Assembly: GCA_005223375.1 (NCBI GenBank)
Contig: RXOD01004131.1
Span: forward strand, 1 to 28,113
DNA length: 28,113 nucleotides
Direction: 5' to 3'
Source of the DNA: Amoebophrya sp. AT5.2
Lineage: Eukaryota; Sar; Dinophyceae; Syndiniales; Amoebophryaceae
Shown: piece after piece, positions 1-7,919 of the stretch
Numbering within the stretch: the first letter of the stretch is position 1
How the letters are laid out: every line of letters starts with the position of its first letter
Position numbers and translations under genes: made by a program
The notes under the pieces: model-generated
What the model was told of the DNA's origin: nothing
The model's input: the letters and a program-made list of their open reading frames with translations, nothing else
Databases searched by the model: none

Positions 1-2552
1 GCAGGAGCCACGACGTCGGAAACTGCTTCCCCGCGCCTGAGACCATCCACCTCTTGTTCGTCCCGTGGTCCAAGTCGAAGATGAAGTTCGCCGAAGGGGG
101 AGGAGGCTCTCTTGACGCAACGTAGCGCCGGCGCCGTCGGAGAACGATTCACTGTGCAAGGAGAGGAACTACAACTACCATCCTTCGAGCAAACTATTAT
201 CCTTCCTCGTAGGCCATCCGGGGAGGAACTACAACCTCCGAGCTTGGAGTCGGAGCCCAGGCTGGACCCACTTCGCTTTTTTCTTCTCCCCGCCACTCCC
301 CTGTTGCTCTTTTTCGCTACTTTGCTCCGCACAAACTTCGCCACTCGGCGGCACTCCCGCTCCAACAGAAACGAAACCACGAGCAACGCCGCCGCGAATA
401 CTCCGACCCCGCACACGGCCAGCATGTACAGATTGTGGTAGTGCCTTTCTTTCCCATTCGCGAACCTCCTCACCGGAATTCTACCGTCCTTCCACTCCCA
501 GGGCGGCGCGTACTCCCTGTCCCACGGCGTTTTTCGCACCAGCTCCGGGTACTCCCCTGCCCAGTCGTCGAAGTCCTCCCACTTCAGCGTCGGAAACTCC
601 TCTAACGGCTTCTCCACGTTGTCGCGCAGCAGGAAAAAGAGGTTTGTGTACTCTTGGTTTTCTTTCAGAACGAGATCATCATTCAGCGGCCCCACCGCCG
701 TCGGCAGCTCCCGCTCCACCAGGTCGGCCTGCGACATGTGTTCGCCCCCAAACACCTCCCCATCGCCTTGCAGCACCTTCAACCGGTGTCGTAAATTGTG
801 GCGCCACATGCGGCTCGGGACCTCGTGCCGGACCAGCCACGCGGACAGCCGCACGCAAGGGTTGTCGGCGTAGGTCTTCTCAAGGGTTGAGGCCTCCCGG
901 ACCTTCCGCGACCTCGCTTCGCCGATCCCACCGCTCAGAACAGTCGCGGTCTCGTCCAGCTCGCGCGACACATCGACCGCAAGGGCGGCGCTGATCTGGT
1001 CGCGCATCTTGTGGCCCAGATCGATCAGCTTGGCCGCCTGCCGGGCGAGCTCTTTCGCCTTGGGGGACAGCGTGGTCCCCCCCTTAACAGTATTGGCCGC
1101 TCTGTTTAATTCCTGCGCCAGCTCTCGGCTATTGAAGGGACAGGGAGTATCCCGCATGGGGTTATTAAGATTGTTCGCCCCCGTGTACGCGAACGCAAAC
1201 GGCATGAAGGCACTTTGGAGCACTTTCATGCCCGCCCCCGCGTAGAATTTCAAGTCCTCCTTCTGCCGTTGTCCCTCAATCACGCTCCTTCGGTAGCGGA
1301 ACAGCCAGAGCTGCGCCAATGTGAGGCCGTCGGGGTGGAGGGAGAGGCGGTTTCCAGTATTTCCCTGTTCGTGGTCACTGCGGTTCAGGCGGTCCACGTC
1401 GACTGGGAAGTCGAACACCTCCCGTACGGCGCGAGCCTGTTCCGCCAGTGCCTCCTCGTCCGCGGAATCTTCTTCAGATGAACAAGCTCCTGCAAACGAG
1501 CCGAACAAAGGCGAGGCCGACTCCCCCACCCGCGCTCGCATCGTCCGCAGCCCCACCCACAGGAGCTCCCGGTCCCTTTTCACTTGCGACCGAAACGCGG
1601 GCTCTCCTTCCGGCAGGCTGTCCTCGCCGATTTTCCCGAAGCTCGCTAGCCCCGCCCCCGGTGGGGGGAACATGGCCAGAAGTGCGCGGTCAATCCATTC
1701 CTTGGACCTTGCAAACGCTTGGATCCACTTCTCTTCGATTTCCTTCTGGAAAAAGTCAGACTCATACCCATCGACGGCGCAGGAACGGAGGAGCTGATAG
1801 CCGAATCCAAAGGTCCGCTCGAGGGTGCGGACCTCCTCAACCGTTTCAGGACTGGCTTCTTCCCGCGAGGTCGTTTCGGCAGCCTCGTCGCTCTCGTTGT
1901 CGTGGTCCACCGACTGATGAAAGTAGTGGAAGTACTGTAGTTTCTCCGGATCGGGAAGTGTCCTCGGCAAACGCAACTCGTCGTTCCTTTGCCCCGGCGC
2001 GATTCCCAGCCGCCATTGCTCGGCTATCGCGTCTTTCAGCAGCGCTTCCAGTTTCTCGCTGCGGATTCTCGGTATCCACCCGTCGAGCATCTCCTTCCTC
2101 ACACCAGATGGTCCACCATCTCCATCTTCCTTCTTGCCCTTCCCCGCCGCGTCAACGTATTTCTGCACGACCGGGAAGTACTTTTCCTTTATCCGGCGCA
2201 GCCGGGATATCGAATGATAAGGGCCCTCGTGCATGCGCGTTCGGCCAAGTTCGGACCGCCCGAAATACACGGGTACGTCCCAGGAGTCGACCTGGACCTC
2301 GCCGAGCTGCATCGCTGTCGCGAACTCGTCGGCCCAGGTCCAAGAGGGCGATTCGCGGTCTCTGGGTGTAATTCGCATACTCCGCAGCCGTGGGTCCTTG
2401 AGGAGGCGGGAGTCGTCGCAGCCGCGGGGTGGCGTGCCGAGAAGCGAATCTGTCCGCTGCCAAATGTTCATAGCTCCTAGTTCTACTGCCGCCGCAGATG
2501 GGATGTTGGGGAGATACAAAGCCGCCAACAAGAAGATAAGACGAGCCGCCAT
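1..2552 (-). CDS. Unrecognised type I membrane protein, 3' end cut by window edge
   Basis: An uninterrupted frame runs from an ATG at 2552 to the window edge, about 850 codons with no stop, so the C-terminus is missing. The N-terminus (MAARLIFLLAALYLP, then small residues ending SAAA) is a typical signal peptide of about 22 residues. A long charged region follows, rich in Trp, Glu and Arg. One hydrophobic segment at about residues 707-730 (around MLAVCGVGVFAAALLVVSFLL) is followed by basic residues, giving a lumenal or extracellular N-terminal domain and a cytoplasmic tail of at least 120 residues. The tail carries Ser/Cys-rich repeats (GGCSSSPDG and DGSCSSSPC). An acidic stretch (SSEEDSADEEALAEQ) lies near residues 355-370. 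I recognise no family or catalytic motif. The start is the first ATG of the frame and begins the signal peptide. That the frame is coding is nearly certain from its length; its function is unknown. Confidence 0.85.
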   Translation of the reverse strand, partial: MAARLIFLLAALYLPNIPSAAAVELGAMNIWQRTDSLLGTPPRGCDDSRLLKDPRLRSMRITPRDRESPSWTWADEFATAMQLGEVQVDSWDVPVYFGRSELGRTRMHEGPYHSISRLRRIKEKYFPVVQKYVDAAGKGKKEDGDGGPSGVRKEMLDGWIPRIRSEKLEALLKDAIAEQWRLGIAPGQRNDELRLPRTLPDPEKLQYFHYFHQSVDHDNESDEAAETTSREEASPETVEEVRTLERTFGFGYQLLRSCAVDGYESDFFQKEIEEKWIQAFARSKEWIDRALLAMFPPPGAGLASFGKIGEDSLPEGEPAFRSQVKRDRELLWVGLRTMRARVGESASPLFGSFAGACSSEEDSADEEALAEQARAVREVFDFPVDVDRLNRSDHEQGNTGNRLSLHPDGLTLAQLWLFRYRRSVIEGQRQKEDLKFYAGAGMKVLQSAFMPFAFAYTGANNLNNPMRDTPCPFNSRELAQELNRAANTVKGGTTLSPKAKELARQAAKLIDLGHKMRDQISAALAVDVSRELDETATVLSGGIGEARSRKVREASTLEKTYADNPCVRLSAWLVRHEVPSRMWRHNLRHRLKVLQGDGEVFGGEHMSQADLVERELPTAVGPLNDDLVLKENQEYTNLFFLLRDNVEKPLEEFPTLKWEDFDDWAGEYPELVRKTPWDREYAPPWEWKDGRIPVRRFANGKERHYHNLYMLAVCGVGVFAAALLVVSFLLERECRRVAKFVRSKVAKKSNRGVAGRRKKRSGSSLGSDSKLGGCSSSPDGLRGRIIVCSKDGSCSSSPCTVNRSPTAPALRCVKRASSPFGELHLRLGPRDEQEVDGLRRGEAVSDVVAP

Positions 2553-3798
2553 TTCTATTTTGTCCGAAATTGAATGGGTATGGGTGGTAGTAAGTTATTT
2601 AACAGTGAATGTGAAAAGTAGGGAAATCACAATGGGGGGGAACGCCAAACCGAATCTGGTGCGGTCGAGTCATTTCTTAGTCGTGGTGTAGCGTCTGCGT
2701 CTAATCTTGGACGGTAACGGTATATATCAGTGACCAAAATCTACGCCAGGATGCTAAAAAGACAATTTTTCCGAGTTAAGCGGTAGAGCTAGAGCGCATA
2801 CGTTAATAACAAGAGGGGGGATATTAAATAAGACGCGATAAATTAGAAAATACAGTCTTGTCCAAGAGTGGTGCTAGGACTGGTGGTGCTGCCCTGTGGT
2901 AGTGCTGCATTACATGTGCGCGCCATTCTTCATGCTTATGCATCATCATCCATTGTGGTCAACATGATCCGGCCTTTGTCTTCCTTGTTCCCGACCGCGT
3001 ATCACCAGGGTTGGAACGAAGATCATAGTTGGTGCGCGACCGCCAGACATTTTCTTCATCGTGTGATCGTACATTTTTACCGAAAACTTTCTGATCATGA
3101 TCAATTTTTCCAGCCAGGCCGACGCGGCACCGTCAGATTTCTGACATCCAAAGATCCTCTTTCGTTTCCGAATCAATTCCAGTGTCGCAACTCTTGTACG
3201 TCCAGGTCCACGACGGCCACCTTGTTGTACCATGAGCCCAACGCGCGACGTGCCGGGTGCTGCATTCATTCTGCCAGACATTGGCGCCAGGCAGGTTCTG
3301 CGTCTGCTCCGTGGCGCATAGACATAGTTGTCCATATAATTGGTTGGAAACGGGTCTACGATCAGCACATTGAGGTCCAACTAACAGCCGAGGTCAGCAT
3401 AGTTGTCCATATAACAAAACTAAGAGGTGTTCGTTGTAGAAGTTCTGCGGATAGTACCTACGTGGCGGTCAAGCAACCAAGCTGCTTCTCGGTTTTCTTT
3501 CGTTTATCAGACTCAAACCTTAGTTGTACGAGAAAACGAAAAGAGAAACGAAATCTTCCTTAATATCTGCGTAGGTAAAAATTCCTTGTGGAAGCACCGC
3601 CCAGGCACTTCTATGTCTGCGAGACACGGGTCACCAGTCGGTGTAGCTGTAGCAAGTTGAAGTTACTATTCCTCTGAAGTAACAAATTGATGATTGATCT
3701 TGATGTACTTAGTCCAATCTTCATCGAAGGTTCTGACTCTGATTCGCTTTCCCTCTCTGCCCGATCCTGCTGGTGTGAAGGGTTAACTAAGCAGCCCC
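2553..3798. other. Intergenic region with ambiguous ORFs on both strands
   Basis: This spacer of about 1.25 kb separates the start of the type I membrane protein gene from the stop of the next minus-strand gene. A plus-strand frame is open from 2868 to 3563 (231 codons from a GTG; first ATG at about residue 33). A minus-strand frame is open over 2946-3380 (144 codons from a TTG). Neither has a convincing start or a recognisable domain, and both cannot be real over the same bases. A 17-nt direct repeat (CATAGTTGTCCATATAA) sits at 3323-3339 and 3398-3414. Its spacing of 75 nt keeps frame, so the plus frame reads IVVHI twice. Nothing else stands out. Confidence 0.5.
3323..3414 (+). repeat. 17-nt direct repeat pair
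   Basis: The identical 17-mer CATAGTTGTCCATATAA occurs at 3323-3339 and 3398-3414, with start points 75 nt apart. The bases between the copies are not obviously related. It could be the footprint of a small tandem duplication or a pair of binding sites; the sequence does not decide. Confidence 0.7.
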
Positions 3799-6678
3799 CT
3801 AAAAATTCGGCGCGTCGAGCGAGATTTGTTTTCGTTTCTGAACCTGCGCCGTTTTGCTTTCGCTGCCTGGTTCCTTTTCGACGTCCGTCCCGTGCCGCAA
3901 CCGCAGTCCCAGTTGTCCGCGTGGCTGATCATTACATCGCAGGGGTCGAGCTGGTGCAGCTGCCAAGTACGACAAGGAGCCGCCACCTCCGAGATCTACT
4001 TCTACCGGAGGAGCCGCTCCCACGAGCCGATCTTCAGAAGAGGACAACGAAGAAGTGGAGCCGCAGGAAGATGCGCGAGTGGAACAAGATGAGGACGATC
4101 CGAAGAGACCGGTAGATGCTGAGGAAGAGGACGATCGCGACCTCGAGCTCGATGAAGACGACGCGTCTGTGCAGCTGCCCTTGGTTCCCCGTCGTAGGAC
4201 CAATCCGTACATTGTCACCGCCGGCTCCCTCGCCGTCCCCACCGTGCCCGTTTTGTCAGAGCTGCAAAAAGGGAGGACGCGAGCATGTTCGATAGGGGGG
4301 AAAAAGCAGTGTTCTTCCCCCTTTCTGCAGTCAAGATCGTCGTTCTGGATCTTCGGAAGCACGAGCGGCTTCTGCATCACGACAAAATCACGTTCGTGGC
4401 CAGTCCTCGATATGTTGCTGCCCATGTCCTCCTCTTCATCTGCTGCGGTCGGAGGTGGTCCTCTGGCGAGGAGACTTGGCTCGAGAAAGTAGCTCGGCTG
4501 GTGGAGAAGGTTTAGGTTTAGTGCGGCATTCTCGGGCTGGTAGAAGCGGGTCGTCGACAGTTGATGCGCCGCGAGGGTCGTCTCCGACTCCGTTGGCGGT
4601 CTCGGAGGTTGTGGTCCACCCTCCGGGCTCGGGCTCCGTTCCTTCTCCATTATATCCAGTTTACTCCGCCGCCGCGCCCACGAACAGAACGACAAAAGCT
4701 CCCTCGGTTGGTTCTTGGTTCTTTCTGCGCTCCTCGTGCTTACGCCCCAGGTGCTGTAAAACTGGGGGTGCTGAAACAGCTGTGGCTGTGCGGGGTACCC
4801 AGGCTCTATGACCTTCTCTCGCAACATTGCGTAAAACTTCTTCTGGAAGAACTCGTCGGCCTTCTCGTGACAGCCCCGCATCGTCATCTGCCACCAGCGT
4901 GTAAACTGCGGCAGGTTTTCCGCGCTCGTTCGGAACCAGTTTCGCGGCGACAGGTTAGCCGCTTGCAATTTGCGGCAAATCTCTTCCTTCGTGGTTGTTT
5001 CTTCGAAAATGTTGAGTTCATTCACGTAGAAGCCCCGGTCGAGGTGGCCGTAGCTCATTCTGGATGCCTCGCAAACCGCTTGCACGGCGATGCCCAGCTC
5101 GTCGGAGGTCGTGTCGCGCTCCACTAGTTCCTCATGTAGTGGAAAAACCACGTCGCGACCCCTGCCTTCTGCTCCCGGAATTATTTTTGCAGCAGTGGAG
5201 GTTCTTCGTCTCTTCTTCGCGCTCGCCGCCTGGAGCAAATGCGCCTGATGGAAGTTTCGCAGGTGGTCCACTAATGCCCCGGCGAAGCAGATATCGGCCA
5301 CCCAGACGAAGCGGTCCGCCTTTCGATCATCTACATCTTGTTCATGATCGTGTTCTTGTTTCGCGGCCCGGTACTTCAGCCACTTTTCCATGACGCCGTT
5401 GAAGTCCAGGTGCAGGCCCGAGGGTTCGGAGAAGCACTCTGGGTTCTTCGTGACATTCACCGTCTGCACTTCTCGCCGCCCGTCCACGCCGGAGAGGCTC
5501 TCGATTTGCTCCGGCGCTTCTGGCAGCGGCGGGGTGACGGGGTGGCCGCGGCAACTGGCAGCGCCGTGGTCTCCGCGGGGCACCACGTAGGGGGTGAAGG
5601 GATCGTCCCCCGGATACACGTCCGCCGCTTTTCTTTTCGCGCTCGAGACGGTGGCGGCCGGCTGTGCGAAACCGTGGCCGTTTACGTACAGAAGAAAGAG
5701 GGCTGGTCTGGAAATCTTCCCCCTCGACCTCCCCTGACCCAAGCCCAACTGCCGCCGGGCCCTTGTTGCGGCGGCGTACAGGTCCTCGAGGTGGTGTAGA
5801 ATGCTCGCCCGCGTCAGCGGCGGAAGATGAGGAAGACCGCCTCCAGCGGCCGGGACCGGGTCACGAGGATTTTCTTCGTCGGTATTTCTCGGCCAGTTCG
5901 CGGAAAACGTCACCTGCTGCCTCGGTTTGTCTTCGTCCCTACTTCCGGCGCTAGTACAACTCCCCCCTCGCGTTCTTGTTCTTGCCCCTGCTTCGTCACG
6001 CCCGCCTCGCCCTGCTCCCACGGCGGCTGCTGCTTCTTCTTCTTCTTCCAGTGCCAACCGCGCAGCCTCCACCTCGTTCAGCGCCCACGCATCGTCGTCA
6101 TACCCCAGCCCGACGACGGTTTTCGTCGCGAACCCGTGCACCTCGTGGAGGGTTCTGCAGGTCGATTCCGCACTGTTCTGGAACCAATTCGGCCCCGGCG
6201 TCGGGGGCCGCCTCCCAGATGGCGGCAGCGGCTGCCCAATCGCAACGCACAACGCGAAAAGCAGCGGCTCGTCGTCGTCGTGCTGGCTTTGTTCCTCGCG
6301 CTGCTCCTCCGCGCCGGGCTCGTCTCTTTTTAATGCTTTGTCAACATCCTCGTCCACTTCCTCGCACGAAGTCGAAGCTGCTAGACACTCTTTTTTCACG
6401 CTGATTTCTCGTTGAAGTTGTGCAGCGAGTTCAAGCAGCTCCTCGCGCGACGCCCGTTCCTCCTTGTGCGCACTCTGAACGACCTTCAGCGGCAACAACG
6501 GGCTCGCGAAAGGATTGGGATTGGGATTGCTCGCTGCTAGTTCCTCCGCTGCGCGCGCAAACGAAGAGAAAATGGACGCAGAGGCGGAACGAGTCACACT
6601 CGCTAGCACAAGAACGGCAAGAAAGGTCGGCGCGAAGAAAAAGCCAAAGTGGTCGCGCCCGGCACCAGAGATAGCCAT
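3799..6678 (-). CDS. Divergent clan CD (C13/GPI8-like) cysteine peptidase, secreted
   Basis: A single-exon protein of 959 residues starts at the ATG at 6678 (context CACAATGG). The N-terminus has a hydrophobic core (FFFAPTFLAVLVLASV) ending at Ala-Ser-Ala, a likely cleaved signal peptide. Peptidase C13 features appear in the family order: LLFALCVAIG, then NWFQNSAEST at about 163-172 followed by VVGLGYDDD, matching the strand-helix-strand and D-D of GPI8; YVNGHG with candidate catalytic His335; ADICFAGAL with candidate catalytic Cys464; then VQAVCEASRMSYGHLDRGFYVNE, resembling the Ala-Ser-rich strand after the Cys in GPI8. GPI8 removes the C-terminal signal and attaches GPI anchors in the ER. 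This protein is more than twice the usual length, with low-complexity inserts, about 85 extra residues between His and Cys, a Ser-rich C-terminal tail and no C-terminal membrane segment. It could be a lumenal protease unrelated to GPI anchoring. Clan assignment is fairly sure; exact role is inference. Confidence 0.8.
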   Translation of the reverse strand: MAISGAGRDHFGFFFAPTFLAVLVLASVTRSASASIFSSFARAAEELAASNPNPNPFASPLLPLKVVQSAHKEERASREELLELAAQLQREISVKKECLAASTSCEEVDEDVDKALKRDEPGAEEQREEQSQHDDDEPLLFALCVAIGQPLPPSGRRPPTPGPNWFQNSAESTCRTLHEVHGFATKTVVGLGYDDDAWALNEVEAARLALEEEEEAAAAVGAGRGGRDEAGARTRTRGGSCTSAGSRDEDKPRQQVTFSANWPRNTDEENPRDPVPAAGGGLPHLPPLTRASILHHLEDLYAAATRARRQLGLGQGRSRGKISRPALFLLYVNGHGFAQPAATVSSAKRKAADVYPGDDPFTPYVVPRGDHGAASCRGHPVTPPLPEAPEQIESLSGVDGRREVQTVNVTKNPECFSEPSGLHLDFNGVMEKWLKYRAAKQEHDHEQDVDDRKADRFVWVADICFAGALVDHLRNFHQAHLLQAASAKKRRRTSTAAKIIPGAEGRGRDVVFPLHEELVERDTTSDELGIAVQAVCEASRMSYGHLDRGFYVNELNIFEETTTKEEICRKLQAANLSPRNWFRTSAENLPQFTRWWQMTMRGCHEKADEFFQKKFYAMLREKVIEPGYPAQPQLFQHPQFYSTWGVSTRSAERTKNQPRELLSFCSWARRRSKLDIMEKERSPSPEGGPQPPRPPTESETTLAAHQLSTTRFYQPENAALNLNLLHQPSYFLEPSLLARGPPPTAADEEEDMGSNISRTGHERDFVVMQKPLVLPKIQNDDLDCRKGEEHCFFPPIEHARVLPFCSSDKTGTVGTAREPAVTMYGLVLRRGTKGSCTDASSSSSSRSRSSSSSASTGLFGSSSSCSTRASSCGSTSSLSSSEDRLVGAAPPVEVDLGGGGSLSYLAAAPARPLRCNDQPRGQLGLRLRHGTDVEKEPGSESKTAQVQKRKQISLDAPNF

Positions 6679-7919
6679 TGTGACTTATCTATTTTCTAGG
6701 AAAACGAATGTAAGGGGAACAGCGTGCACGCTTGCGGTACAAATGTTGTGGTTGCGGTACGTATCTTTATCTTTATGGTGCCCAAATGGCCGGCCACTGT
6801 CATCGTCATCATGCATGCGCTCGCGGTCTTCATTCATTGGTCACGACTATCGTCGTGCCCATCATCAGCATCAGTCCACTCCTGTCATCATGATGCTAGT
6901 GCGACTAACCGACTCTGCACGCTGTAGATCGTTAGTCATTTAGATTAAGATCGTGGGATCGACATTTTCGGCTACCGCTACGACTTGGAGGACTGTTCCG
7001 ACGGCTACGTCTACGATTGGTCGTTTGTAACTAAAGCAAGCTGCTAAAAGCCTGTAAGAGTACCTGCCTGAAAGCCGCTAAAGGCCCGTGGCCTCTACGT
7101 CTAGGTCTACGCCTCAGGTGGAAGGCGTGTGTTTATTTTGTGCTGCTTGACGATGGCGTGTCAGTGCGTGGCTCTTCGGCGCGGGCGCTTGTTTTTGTTA
7201 CCGACTAATTTTTATTGTTCAAGTACACTGAATTTGATGACAATGCTTCCTGGGTCCCGGCGTTTCAATTTGCGATAATGCGCCGGCAGGTAAGGGCAAG
7301 AGAATCGGTCCTGAGAGAGCGCATCAAGTCTGAGACGAGACGAATAATTGGTTTCTTTTTTATAGATACCTGAACCTGACGCGACGATTTTAAGTAACCT
7401 GAAATATGTTGCCGATTCGGAATGAGGGTGGTCCCTGGAGGGAACGGTGGACACAAAACTGTTTTCACGATCGAGCAGAACGGTCCCCATCCATCGTGCG
7501 GACGTCGGAACAGGGGCGAATCGATGTCGGCAACCGACGAGCCGACGCCGTCGGTGGCTGTCGGTCACCATGTTCATCTCGTTCGCTGTGGATCGAAATA
7601 CCCGATCGGGGGGCCTGGGTGCAGATACTTTCTGTTTCTTATGTGATAAAATTCCATGCATCGATCTGTGTCTGCGTTTACCTTATGTTCTCAATACAAA
7701 ACAAAGAGGACCGCGACCGGATCTATGAATGCAATGTTCTACTACAAGGTATAATTTATACCTCCAAGATAAAATAAGTACTTTACGCTGTCGATTGCGG
7801 TGCTTCGGTGCTAGCCCCGGCATGAATTACCAAAATTCTTTTTTATATTGCTCGTGAAGCGACCGGCCGCTAACATTGACATTGTACAACAGGATTAGGA
7901 CGACGGAATTCCATGCATT
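6679..7919. other. Intergenic region with one weak minus-strand ORF
   Basis: This spacer of about 1.2 kb lies between the start of the peptidase-like gene and the stop of the transporter-like gene. It should hold the promoter and 5' leader of the first and the 3' flank of the second. The only sizeable ATG-initiated minus-strand frame is at 7212-7661 and is listed separately. Composition is more AT-rich than in the flanking genes. I see no RNA gene and no strong repeat. Confidence 0.5.
7212..7661 (-). CDS. Possible small hypothetical protein, weakly supported
   Basis: A minus-strand frame of 149 codons begins at the ATG at 7661 and ends at a TAA at 7212. The predicted protein is basic, rich in Arg, Ser and His, with no signal peptide, membrane segment or recognised motif. 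Plus-strand frames overlap it without interruption (7406-7777), so the openness may be composition-driven. It shares the direction of all firm genes here and would fill an otherwise empty gap. I keep it as a low-confidence candidate. Confidence 0.25.
   Translation of the reverse strand: MHGILSHKKQKVSAPRPPDRVFRSTANEMNMVTDSHRRRRLVGCRHRFAPVPTSARWMGTVLLDRENSFVSTVPSRDHPHSESATYFRLLKIVASGSGIYKKETNYSSRLRLDALSQDRFSCPYLPAHYRKLKRRDPGSIVIKFSVLEQ

Noticed and set aside
1321..2691. Several long plus-strand frames (for example 1448-2371, 307 codons)
   Set aside because: They lie opposite an uninterrupted 850-codon minus-strand frame with a signal peptide and membrane segment; their Arg/Ser/Pro-rich composition is typical of antisense shadows in GC-rich DNA.
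4055..4492. Plus-strand acidic ORF rich in Glu and Asp
   Set aside because: It is the complement of the Ser-rich tail of the protease-like protein; the 959-codon minus frame is far better supported.
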